Source of the DNA: Candidatus Arsenophonus triatominarum
Lineage (GTDB): Bacteria > Pseudomonadota > Gammaproteobacteria > Enterobacterales > Enterobacteriaceae
Assembly: GCF_001640365.1 (NCBI RefSeq)
Contig: NZ_LWMI01000016.1
Location: forward strand, 62,001-126,000
Reading direction: 5' to 3'
DNA: 64,000 nucleotides
The notes under the pieces are model-generated. The model made no database searches, was not told the origin of the DNA, and was given only the letters and a program-made list of their open reading frames with translations. Shown one piece after another: positions 51,735-60,309 of the stretch; within the stretch, counting starts at the first letter, position 1, and the number at the start of each line of letters is the position of its first letter. A program made the translations under genes and the position numbers.

Positions 51735-52826
51735 ATGAGTATGACAACTGAACCTATGTCAGCTATTAAGCAGAAAGCTAGTCATGATGGCATAAATATT
51801 AAGGCTCATTATCAATATATATTGAAACGCCGTATTATATTGATGATGGCAATCATCATGTTAATTGTGCTGTCATTAGTGATTGATTTTACCTTGGGGC
51901 CATCAGGTCTTTCACTAGCCAAGTTATGGCAAACATTGGTCTCACCAGCCAGTGTTGATATTGGTACTCAGGTGATTGTTTGGGATATTCGCTTACCCTA
52001 TGCATTAATGGCTGTCATTGTTGGTATGTCACTTGGACTGGCGGGTGCTGAAATGCAGACCATCTTAAATAATCCGCTAGCCAGTCCTTTTACATTAGGT
52101 GTTTCTAGTGCCGCTTCTTTTGGCGCCGCATTAGCGATCGTTTCTGGCATTGGCATTGCAGGTATCCCTGAACAATGGTTTATTTCGGTTAATGCTTTTA
52201 TTTTTGCTTTACTAGCGGTCTTAATGCTAGATGCGATCACCCGTTGGACCCGTATTGCAACTTCTGGCGTGGTACTATTTGGTATTGCATTAGTATTTAC
52301 CTTTAATGCATTAGTTTCGATGATGCAATTTATTGCCACGGAAGATACCTTACAGGGACTAGTCTTCTGGACAATGGGCGGTTTGGCAAAGGCAACCTGG
52401 ACTAAGCTGGCAATGATGGCCGCCATTTTTGCGGTCATTTTTCCCATTTCCATCATGAGTGCCTGGAAGTTAACTGCACTACGTTTAGGCGAAGATCGTG
52501 CAATCAGTTTTGGTATTGATGTCCGTCGGTTGCGTTTGGCGACATTATTAAGAATTAGTATATTGGCGGCTTTATCCGTTGCTTTTGTCGGCCCTATTGC
52601 TTTTATTGGTTTAGTCGCTCCCCACATTGCTCGCATGATGTTTGGCGAAGATCATCGATTTTATTTACCTGCCAGTGCCTTAATTGGTGCTTTAGTGTTA
52701 TCGCTAGCTTCGATTGCATCAAAGAACATTATTCCAGGCGTCATTATACCTGTTGGTATTGTCACTTCTTTGGTTGGCGTCCCCTTTTTCTTAAGTATGA
52801 TCTTGCGACATAGAGGTAATATTTAA
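51735..52826 (+). CDS. Iron-siderophore ABC transporter, FecCD-type permease
   Basis: The 363-residue membrane protein has about ten helices. The motifs WDIRLPYALMAVIVGMSLGLAG, NNPLASPFTLGVSSAASFGA and GLVAPHIARMMFGEDHR are the FecCD-family signatures, including the EAA-like coupling loop. Only one permease gene exists, so the channel is probably a homodimer. Its TAA stop overlaps the ATPase ATG by one base. Confidence 0.92.
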   Translation: MSMTTEPMSAIKQKASHDGINIKAHYQYILKRRIILMMAIIMLIVLSLVIDFTLGPSGLSLAKLWQTLVSPASVDIGTQVIVWDIRLPYALMAVIVGMSLGLAGAEMQTILNNPLASPFTLGVSSAASFGAALAIVSGIGIAGIPEQWFISVNAFIFALLAVLMLDAITRWTRIATSGVVLFGIALVFTFNALVSMMQFIATEDTLQGLVFWTMGGLAKATWTKLAMMAAIFAVIFPISIMSAWKLTALRLGEDRAISFGIDVRRLRLATLLRISILAALSVAFVGPIAFIGLVAPHIARMMFGEDHRFYLPASALIGALVLSLASIASKNIIPGVIIPVGIVTSLVGVPFFLSMILRHRGNI

Positions 52827-53611
52827 TGATAAAAGGGTTACGAATAAATCAATTTAATGCAGGTTATCCTAAATGTCCGGTGATCCAAAATTTATTCACC
52901 GATATTTTACCAACTGGAAAAATTACCGTTTTACTTGGGCCAAATGGTAGTGGTAAATCTACGCTATTACGTTCTTTTGCTGGATTAAATAGCGCTGCTG
53001 GCCAGTTATGGTTGAATGGGCAGGATCTAATGGCGATAAATTTTGCTCAACGTGCCAAACAAGTGGTTTATTTACCGCAATCATTACCAAATAGTGTTCA
53101 TTTACATGTGCTGGAATCGATTATTGTTGCTCAACGTGCTGCCGGCGGAAATTGTGATCAAATTTGCCAATTAGAGGTTGTGAAACTACTACGGCAATTA
53201 GGCATAGAGCATCTGGCACTGTGTTATTTAGATCAGCTGTCAGGTGGACAAAAGCAGCTAGTGGGTTTGGCACAATCACTTATTCGGCAACCAAAGCTGT
53301 TGTTACTCGATGAACCATTAAGTGCGCTGGATTTAAATTATCAATTTCATGTTATGGATTTAATTGCTAAAGAAACTAAACGCAGAGATATTATTACTAT
53401 CGTTGTTGTGCACGATATTAATATTGCCTTAAGACACGGTGAACACATATTAATGTTAAAAGAAGGTCGTTTGGTTGCAGAAGGTGCGGCTCGAGAGGTT
53501 ATTACACCTGAAAATCTGGCTGATGTTTATGGTGTAGTTGGACGCATTGAGCACTGTTCGCAAGGGGTTCCTCAAGTATTAATCGATGGATTAGTCGCTA
53601 ATTTATTCTAA
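52826..53611 (+). CDS. Iron-siderophore ABC transporter, ATP-binding protein
   Basis: The 261-residue ABC ATPase has Walker A LGPNGSGKSTLL, signature LSGGQKQLVGLAQ, Walker B LLLLDEPLSALD and switch His VVVHDIN. It energises the FecCD-type permease. It is the third gene of the operon. The fourth, a TonB-dependent receptor, is shattered, so uptake may be crippled or served by another receptor. Confidence 0.93.
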   Translation: MIKGLRINQFNAGYPKCPVIQNLFTDILPTGKITVLLGPNGSGKSTLLRSFAGLNSAAGQLWLNGQDLMAINFAQRAKQVVYLPQSLPNSVHLHVLESIIVAQRAAGGNCDQICQLEVVKLLRQLGIEHLALCYLDQLSGGQKQLVGLAQSLIRQPKLLLLDEPLSALDLNYQFHVMDLIAKETKRRDIITIVVVHDINIALRHGEHILMLKEGRLVAEGAAREVITPENLADVYGVVGRIEHCSQGVPQVLIDGLVANLF

Positions 53612-53856
53612 TTAAAAATATCAAATTAATTAGGCTGTGCTTTTCAAGTGAAATAAAAAATTAATAAAAAGACAGGGGAAATTAATTTCACTGGCATTTG
53701 AGTGTATGTCGATTATCTGACTAATAAATAATCCTGGTATTTTTTAGGGAATAGGGAATGAATTATTTTTAATAAAAATAAATTAACGTTAATTATTATT
53801 ATCACGTTTATTTTTGCTGCCGGTTATGCTGCTAAAGATAGTGATACCATTATTGT

Positions 53857-54047
53857 CACGAGTTTCGCACCAATAAAAAACGCTCTATTTTTAAGTTTAA
53901 TTCAGCATAATATATAAATAGAAAAAATCTTATAAATTAAAAGCAACTTATTGTGATTTAAACAAATTTATACGTTTTAGTAACTTGCAAATTAACCATT
54001 GCTTTTAAGCCATTTCTGGAATTTTATATGCCTGTGCGAAACTCGTG
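53857..54047 (-). mobile_element. 192-bp MITE-family element, copy 6 (191 bp)
   Basis: It is in the opposite orientation to copy 7 and shares private variants with it (C instead of T in CACAATAAG, one T fewer in the T-run). Its flanks are unmatched: ATTGT left, TATAA right. Confidence 0.92.
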
Positions 54048-54243
54048 TATAAGAGGGTAATTCATTCGCCATCGATGAGCGAGAAAGATATTGATTGGTT
54101 CTACCACGGAAATTTACCCGTGTCCAAGTTTCTAATTCACTGGTTGCCTGCCAGCTTAACGATGCATTCGCCATATGCTTAGGTGTTTGACTAAAGGCTT
54201 GGCCCTTAAAATTGCCACTTAGTTGCTCAGAATCTGAGTAGGT

Positions 54244-54434
54244 CACGAGTTTCGCACAGGCATATAAAATTCCAGAAATGGCTTAAAAGCAATGGTTAAT
54301 TTGCAAGTTACTAAAACGTATAAATTTGTTTAAATCACAATAAGTTGCTTTTAATTTATAAGATTTTTTCTATTTATATATTATGCTGAATTAAACTTAA
54401 AAATAGAGCGTTTTTTATTGGTGCGAAACTCGTG
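54244..54434 (+). mobile_element. 192-bp MITE-family element, copy 7 (191 bp)
   Basis: The right flank TTATA is the complement of copy 6's right flank, showing that the 196 bases between the copies have been flipped. Confidence 0.92.
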
Positions 54435-54669
54435 TTATACCTTTGTTGATCTGGGAATAAATTACGCGCTGAGCAAAAAATCTTTCTTTTATTCACAGGG
54501 GGTTATAATATTTTAGATAGGCGTTTAGTGGATAATGATAAAGCCTTATTAGATGGATGGCCGCCGTTACAATTTAGGATTAAATTATAACTTTTAAAAT
54601 CATTTTGAGTTAAAAAATTAAAAAAATATTGCTATTTCATAGGATGAAGTGCAGAATGCTCCATCAGAA

Positions 54670-54707
54670 ATAACTGATGCTCATTAATTGCATCAGTTAT
54701 TTTTTTA
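54670..54707 (+). terminator. Rho-independent terminator of the iron operon
   Basis: The stem ATAACTGATGC/GCATCAGTTAT is followed by a run of seven T, downstream of the receptor pseudogene stop. Confidence 0.9.
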
Positions 54708-55009
54708 TTTGTAAGCTGATTTGTTTAATTTTATCACGAGTTTCGCAAGCTCCGAAAAAGAAGTATAAAGTTCAAAACAAGAAAAAATTAGGATGTTTAT
54801 ATTTTGTCAGTTTATCCATGCATTAAAGATATCTACAAAATATTCTTACAGGTGAGCCGTGTGAAATACTCTGGTTTGGCGTTATCAGAAGTAAGCCCAT
54901 CGCCTTTGTCTCATGACACTATTAATCGATGGCTAAAAAGCAGGTGTTTTCGACCTAAAGACCTGTGGAGATTAGTTGAAACATCTATAGCTAGGCGACT
55001 TAATTTTGA

Positions 55010-55470
55010 TTACAGCATATGTATTAAAAACAGGTCATCGATAGTGCATCCTGTTTCCATCTTTTTACGTTTAGCTTGAGACCATTTATGTTCTATAGGA
55101 TTTAAATCTGGTGAATACACAGGCAAATATTCTATCTGGTGTCCTGCGTTTATAATTGCCTGTTCAATATTCTTACCTTTGTGAAAGCTAGCGTTGTCCA
55201 TAAAAATAACAGAATTTTCAGGAAGTTCTGGGAGCAATATTTTTGTGATCCAAACATAAAAAACATCACGATTAATATTGCAATCAAATAATCCGATAGC
55301 AAAAAGGGTTGTTCCCAATAAAGCGCCAATAACATTTGTTCTTCCCTTAGCACCCCAGTTTTTCAGGCCAAAACAACGGTGACCTTTTGGGGAATAGCCG
55401 TGAGTTCGTGGAGTGTCATGTGAAAAACCACTTTCATCAATAAAAACAACAGATTTATCTTTTTTTTCAT
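55010..55470 (-). pseudogene. IS630 OrfB, copy e, A8 frameshift
   Basis: The catalytic half is out of frame after the eight-A run, as in most copies. Confidence 0.8.
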
Positions 55471-55833
55471 ACTGTTGTCTTTTTTGCTGATGTGCCAGCC
55501 TGTCGCTTTCGTTGGTTTTTGGATGGAATAGAGTTTTTTTTTATAGGTTAATCCCAGCTTTTTAAGGGATTGCCAAATAGTCTTTTTACAAACACCGAAT
55601 CGCTCTGCCCGTTCCTTTTGGTAAGCATCTGGATACTGTTCCACATCTTTTGCTAAAGCATTTTTATCGAGCTTCCTCTTACGTGGCGTTGAATTTTTTG
55701 GCTCTGGTCGTTTAAGCCAACGTACTAAAGACGCTTTTCCAATACGGAATTGTTTCGCAGTTTCTCGAATTGTTAAACCTTCGGCTTTCCTTACAGATAT
55801 TACTTTACGTCGAAAATCAATTGTATAACTCAT
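55467..55833 (-). pseudogene. IS630 OrfA, copy e, extra-A frameshift
   Basis: The helix-turn-helix part is normal up to LGLTYKK. A nine-A run (eight elsewhere) then shifts the frame, so the normal end and the frameshift heptamer context are lost. Confidence 0.82.
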
Positions 55834-56262
55834 AACACACCTTGTAATCAAAATTAAGTCGCCTAGCTATATAGACAAAAAAAGCCCTTGTGTACTAATA
55901 GCTGACGATACACTAATTGCCAAAACACGTAGTAAAAAAATAGAGATGGTTCATTATCAGTATTCAGGTAACGAACATGATGTTATTGCTGGCATAGGTT
56001 TAGTTAATTTACTTTGGCATAATCTAACAACTGTTGAATCAATTCCTATTGATTATTGTATTTATGATAAAGATTCCGATGGAAAAACAAAAAATACGCA
56101 TTTTTCCGAAATGCTCGCACTTGCTAAAAAAAGAAGGATCAAGCCTGAAGCGGTAGCGATGGATGCTTGGTATTCTAGCCTGGATAATCTGAAATCAATT
56201 CGATCTCATGGTTGGGGTTGGGTAACTACGCTGAGAAAAAATCGGATTGTTAACCGTAATAT

Positions 56263-56500
56263 AACCTGAGTTCGGGATAAGAAATAAAGTGAAAGTCTTG
56301 CTATTCAAATAGTTGAATGCGCATATTTCGTTAAAATACTCTAACAATCTGGTTAAAGCGTAGAGCATTGTTAAACAATTATGGAAAATCTTACTGAACT
56401 TTATTGCCTGATGGATGATTTTTGTAAAGACTTCGAGCCCAAAATGCATGAAATTTTGCTGAATAACGGTAGTAAGCATCGTAGACGGTCTACGAGCTTT
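56263..56500 (+). mobile_element. IS982-family element, 5' part (3' part at 36641-37428)
   Basis: It starts AACCTGAGTTCGGGATAAG, flanked left by AATAT. A short frame from 56381 reads MENLTELYCLMDDFCKDFEP before IS256 interrupts it at 56501 after GAGCTTT. Confidence 0.88.
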
Positions 56501-57506
56501 GGTAGTGTTCAAAAATCTGTGTCATATCTTAAACTCAAAAAAAAGAGGTATGACATATGAGAAATCAATCATTTAATTTTGATGAAGCGTTGAAGCAATT
56601 ACAATCAGGTAAAAATTTACTCGGTACGGATGGAATACTCACACCACTCATAAAACAGCTGACCGAAGCTGCCCTGCAGGCAGAAATAGAACACTACCTA
56701 TCGACAACGTCAATCGATACGCGTAAAAATGGCTATACTCGAAAAACGGTTAAATCGACATCAGGTCAATTTGAACTGAAAACGCCCAGAGACAGGTCAG
56801 GTGCTTTTGAGCCTCAGCTCATTAAGAAAAATCAGACAAAATTATCAGAGGATATTGATAACAAAATCCTATCGTTATTTGCATTAGGCATGAGTTATCG
56901 TGATATTCAAAAACATGTTGCAGAATTATATGGACTGGAAATATCAGATGGAGCTATTACGCATATTACCTGACAAATTACTCCCTGAATTAAAAGCCTG
57001 GCAACAACGCCCTCTGGCCTCTGGAGGCGCTCTATCCTTTTGTCTGGCTCGATGCCATTCATTACAAGTAAAACATGATGGTCACTATATCAATAAGGCA
57101 ATCTACACAGTACTTGGACTAACCACCGATGGGCATAAGGAATTGTTAGGACTCTATATGTCTGAAACAGAAGGAGCACATCATTGGCTGAGCGTTCTGA
57201 CTTACATAACCGTGGTACAAGATATTTTAATCGCTTGTGTTGACGGATTAAAAGGGTTTCCAGAAGCGATAGCCAGTATTTTCCCACAGACAGAAGTTCA
57301 GCTATGCGTAGTTCATCAAATTCGCAATAGCTTACTATATTGCCAGTAAAGACCAAAAAGCCTTTATGGCTGATTTTAAGCCGGTTTATCGTGCAGATAC
57401 TAAAGCGGCTGCTGAGCTTGCCCTTGATGAACTGGAAACGAAATGGGATGAAAAATACCCGATAGTGCTATAGCTAGGCGACTTAATTTTGATTACAAGG
57501 TGTGTT

Positions 57507-57872
57507 ATGAGTTATACAATTGATTTTCGACGTAAAGTAATATCTGTAAGGAAAGCCGAAGGTTTAACAATTCGAGAAACTGCGAAACAATTCCGTATTG
57601 GAAAAGCGTCTTTAGTACGTTGGCTTAAACGACCAGAGCCAAAAAATTCAACGCCACGTAAGAGGAAGCTCGATAAAAATGCTTTAGCAAAAGATGTGGA
57701 ACGGTATCCAGATGCTTACCAAAAGGAACGGGCAGAGCGATTCGGTGTTTGTAAAAAGACTATTTGGCAATCCCTTAAAAAGCTGGGATTAACCTATAAA
57801 AAAAACTCTATTCCATCCAAAAACCAACGAAAGCGACAGGCTGGCACATCAGCAAAAAAGACAACAGTATGA
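57507..57872 (+). CDS. IS630 OrfA, copy f
   Basis: 121 residues with one substitution (Q to R at VERYPDAY). The A AAA AAG heptamer precedes the stop, and here orfB is in the -1 frame, so programmed frameshifting could produce a fused OrfAB transposase. Confidence 0.9.
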   Translation: MSYTIDFRRKVISVRKAEGLTIRETAKQFRIGKASLVRWLKRPEPKNSTPRKRKLDKNALAKDVERYPDAYQKERAERFGVCKKTIWQSLKKLGLTYKKNSIPSKNQRKRQAGTSAKKTTV

Positions 57873-58330
57873 AAAAAAAAGATAAATCTGTTGTTTTTAT
57901 TGATGAAAGTGGTTTTTCACATGACACTCCACGAACTCACGGCTATTCCCCAAAAGGTCACCGTTGTTTTGGCCTGAAAAACTGGGGTGCTAAGGGAAGA
58001 ACAAATGTTATTGGCGCTTTATTGGGAACAACCCTTTTTGCTATCGGATTATTTGATTGCAATATTAATCGTGATGTTTTTTATGTTTGGATCACAAAAA
58101 TATTGCTCCCAGAACTTCCTGAAAATTCTGTTATTTTTATGGACAACGTTAGCTTTCACAAAGGTAAGAATATTGAACAGGCAATTATAAACGCAGGACA
58201 CCAGATAGAATATTTGCCTGTGTATTCACCAGATTTAAATCCTATAGAACATAAATGGTCTCAAGCTAAACGTAAAAAGATGGAAACAGGATGCACTATC
58301 GATGACCTGTTTTTAATACATATGCTGTAA
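57869..58330 (+). CDS. IS630 OrfB (DDE transposase), copy f, intact
   Basis: 153 residues: KKKDKSVVFIDESGFSHDTP (Asp), GRTNVIGALLGTTLF, VIFMDNVSFHKGKNIEQAII (Asp) and VYSPDLNPIEHKWSQAKRKK (Glu), the complete DDE triad. It overlaps the orfA stop in ATGA. It has one Ala-to-Val change next to the second Asp relative to the other copies. Confidence 0.92.
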   Translation: MKKKDKSVVFIDESGFSHDTPRTHGYSPKGHRCFGLKNWGAKGRTNVIGALLGTTLFAIGLFDCNINRDVFYVWITKILLPELPENSVIFMDNVSFHKGKNIEQAIINAGHQIEYLPVYSPDLNPIEHKWSQAKRKKMETGCTIDDLFLIHML

Positions 58331-58527
58331 TCAAAATTAAGTCGCCTAGCTATAGAATCCTGGCGAAGTAAATGGGAGTTGCTCAGTGCTTATTTTCGAT
58401 ACCCTAAAGCCATTAGAAAACCCATTTATACGACCAATGCAGTAGAGGCGGTTCATCGGCAGTTTAGGATATTAACTAAAACCAAAGGGGCTTTTCCTAA
58501 TGAAAACAGCTTATTAAAATTACTCTA

Positions 58528-59564
58528 AGCGTGTTGCTTAATAGTGAAATAAGGGTATTTCGGTGATTGAAGTAAATTTTAGGCTGTTCTGAGATGGAAA
58601 TTCCAAAGACCGGCACTAAGGAGTAAAAAGGTATCATCAATAAAGGGTCTACGATTCCGTAAAATTTGGGTCATACAACCGAGGCGCTTGATACCCGCGA
58701 TGGCGTGTTCAACCGTAATACGGATGCCCGAGATTATTTTATTTTCTTGTTTTTGTTCAGGCGATAAAGGTCTTTTTCGAGTTCCTTTTTTTGGGATTTG
58801 TGTATTAGGATGCTGTTTATCTATACCTTGAAAACCGGTATCGGCCCAGATGGTTACCTCAGGGGGAATATGGCGAATTATATCGACTTTATCGAGTAAG
58901 CGTTTATCGTGACGGCGCCCATTTTTGATCATGGGGATAAATCCAATTTTCCTCGTTTCGTCAGTCATAATAAGCCCTTTTCGAGTGGTCTGTCTTTTCT
59001 TTCCCGAATACATTTTTTTTCGCCGACGCAGATTCTTAGGCTTTTGGACAGGTCGCTCTGTCCCATCAATAAAGACGTCTTTAACTCCAGGAAAGGCGCG
59101 AAAAAATTCCTCAGCAGAGCGAATTTGACGAGCGGGCAAAACACATTCTCGCCCCAAGGTCATCTCTAAAACCGGCAATAATATTTTTACCCAGCGACAT
59201 ACCCGTGTTCTATCTAAACCAAAAAGAAGTCCTTGCAAATCATAGGTCGGATAACATTTTAAATACAATAAAATAAAAAGCAGTTTATCTAATGGGGTTG
59301 GGATAAATCCTTTCTGCCCTGCACCCATCTGCCGCTCGTGATCTTTTCGATTCTTTTTCCGATAAATCAAATAACAAGCTGAAAATTCAGCGGCTAAATT
59401 TTTCAATTCTTCGACTGATAATCCAATGATTGCTTTACATAAACGATTATCTCGTAACAACCGCTCTTTGTTGATCATTTCAAACCGTTATTTTCTAAGT
59501 TAAACCTCTTTTTATTGTCTATAGCGTGACAAAAAATGCAAGTCTCTATTCAGCAACTATTTTT
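58528..59564 (-). mobile_element. IS5-family element
   Basis: This roughly 1037-bp element is inserted in IS256 copy B, flanked by CTA on both sides (original ATTACT(C)TATATTGG). The ends share GTTGCT-AATAG in inverted orientation. Its left end matches the 189-bp miniature element at 35540. Confidence 0.88.
58579..59478 (-). CDS. IS5-family transposase (DDE_Tnp_4 type)
   Basis: 299 residues, full length. An N-terminal helix-turn-helix region (PLDKLLFILLYLKCYPTYD, LFGLDRTRVCRWVK) is followed by the catalytic core: VFIDGTERPVQKPK (Asp), TIWADTGFQGID (Asp) and GIRITVEHAIAGIKRLG (Glu). It appears intact and is probably active. It is the best candidate to mobilise the 189-bp miniature element. 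Confidence 0.93.
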   Translation of the reverse strand: MINKERLLRDNRLCKAIIGLSVEELKNLAAEFSACYLIYRKKNRKDHERQMGAGQKGFIPTPLDKLLFILLYLKCYPTYDLQGLLFGLDRTRVCRWVKILLPVLEMTLGRECVLPARQIRSAEEFFRAFPGVKDVFIDGTERPVQKPKNLRRRKKMYSGKKRQTTRKGLIMTDETRKIGFIPMIKNGRRHDKRLLDKVDIIRHIPPEVTIWADTGFQGIDKQHPNTQIPKKGTRKRPLSPEQKQENKIISGIRITVEHAIAGIKRLGCMTQILRNRRPFIDDTFLLLSAGLWNFHLRTA

Positions 59565-59732
59565 CTATATTGGCATCAATCAGGTATCCAACAAATGGAC
59601 TATGCCGATTAGTAACTAGGCGTTAACCATTGCTCAATTGTCCATCTATTTTAAAGGGCGCCTAGATGGTATAATCAAAATATAAAATCCCCTTACACAG
59701 AATTATGAACACCCTCAATAATCCTAATAACA

Positions 59733-59826
59733 TTAGTCTTTACTGTAATTAGCCAACAACACAAACCCCATAAATATAAATCCTACCATAGACCACGCTG
59801 TCGTTGTCACAAGTTTCTGGCTTATA
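59733..59826 (-). pseudogene. C-terminal remnant of a membrane protein, possibly bcr
   Basis: The minus-strand frame reads KLVTTTAWSMVGFIFMGFVL then LANYSKD and stop, a last transmembrane helix. Sequence alone is too short to name it. Undoing the IS256 inversion places it directly beyond yejG in the same orientation, where E. coli has bcr (drug efflux MFS). IS630 copy g cuts it off upstream. Confidence 0.45.
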
Positions 59827-59848
59827 TAGCTAGGCGACTTAATTTTGA

Positions 59849-60309
59849 TTACAGCATATGTATTAAAAACAGGTCATCGATAGTGCATCCTGTTTCCATC
59901 TTTTTACGTTTAGCTTGAGACCATTTATGTTCTATAGGATTTAAATCTGGTGAATACACAGGCAAATATTCTATCTGGTGTCCTGCGTTTATAATTGCCT
60001 GTTCAATATTCTTACCTTTGTGAAAGCTAGCGTTGTCCATAAAAATAACAGAATTTTCAGGAAGTTCTGGGAGCAATATTTTTGTGATCCAAACATAAAA
60101 AACATCACGATTAATATTGCAATCAAATAATCCGATAGCAAAAAGGGTTGTTCCCAATAAAGCGCCAATAACATTTGTTCTTCCCTTAGCACCCCAGTTT
60201 TTCAGGCCAAAACAACGGTGACCTTTTGGGGAATAGCCGTGAGTTCGTGGAGTGTCATGTGAAAAACCACTTTCATCAATAAAAACAACAGATTTATCTT
60301 TTTTTTCAT
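59849..60309 (-). pseudogene. IS630 OrfB, copy g, A8 frameshift
   Basis: The catalytic half is out of frame after the eight-A run. Confidence 0.8.

Larger units (their letters stand above)
53758..54597 (+). pseudogene. TonB-dependent outer-membrane receptor, shattered by two MITEs
   Basis: The N-terminal remnant has a signal segment and DSDTIIVT, resembling the start of a receptor plug. It shows a frameshift just after the ATG at 53758. The middle of the gene is gone. Between two oppositely oriented MITEs lies, inverted, a segment encoding TYSDSEQLSGNFKG, LSWQATSELETWTRVNFRG and ANELPSY. After the second MITE comes YTFVDLGINYALSKKSFFY and, after frameshifts, DGRRYNLGLNYNF with the terminal Phe typical of outer-membrane barrels. 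Position after the ABC operon fits its cognate siderophore receptor. Confidence 0.87.
54988..55869 (-). mobile_element. IS630-family element, copy e
   Basis: This 882-bp copy is inserted at TA in the IS701-like transposase. It is one base longer than most because of a ninth A in the orfA homopolymer. Confidence 0.95.
54735..56262 (+). pseudogene. IS701-like transposase, 5' half (3' half at 36218-36640)
   Basis: The left end is CACGAGTTTCGCA at 54735, preceded by TTTAT. The frame from TTG at 54804 reads SVYPCIKDIYKIFLQVSRVK, SPSPLSHDTINRWLKSR and DLWRLVETS, is cut by IS630 copy e, and resumes with CVLIADDTLIAKTRSKK (catalytic Asp-Asp), VHYQYSGNEHDVIAGIGLV and VAMDAWYSSLDNLK. It ends at IS982 (56263) after VNRN. 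The whole protein would be about 370-400 residues. The family call, IS4/IS701 superfamily with a DDT motif, is by motif only. Confidence 0.83.
57471..58352 (+). mobile_element. IS630-family element, copy f (only copy with intact frames)
   Basis: This 882-bp copy is inserted at TA in IS256 copy B. It has nine A after the orfB ATG, unlike the other six copies. Confidence 0.95.
56557..59650 (+). pseudogene. IS256-family transposase, copy B
   Basis: The first 137 codons are identical to copy A. Then small indels (one base lost after GAITHIT and a 7-base duplication CCTCTGG near 57018) break the frame. IS630 and IS5 insertions split the remainder (ACVDGLKGFPEAI, later TTNAVEAVHRQFR). Confidence 0.87.
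56501..59716 (+). mobile_element. IS256-family element, copy B (degraded, twice interrupted)
   Basis: The left end GGTAGTGTTCAAAAATCTG is at 56501; the right end finishes GAACACCCTC at 59716. It is interrupted by IS630 copy f and an IS5-family element. The left flank (GAGCTTT) and right flank (AATAATCC) do not match each other but match, as complements, the flanks of copy A. Confidence 0.9.

Noticed and set aside
17149..54434. The dispersed 192-bp repeats as a CRISPR or REP/BIME array
   Set aside because: Copies are kilobases apart, have inverted ends and target duplications, and no spacer structure exists.
57471..58352. Programmed frameshifting as an explanation for the A8 copies
   Set aside because: In A8 copies orfB is in the +1 frame relative to orfA, so the -1 heptamer cannot reach it; only slippage on the A-run or trans-mobilisation could.
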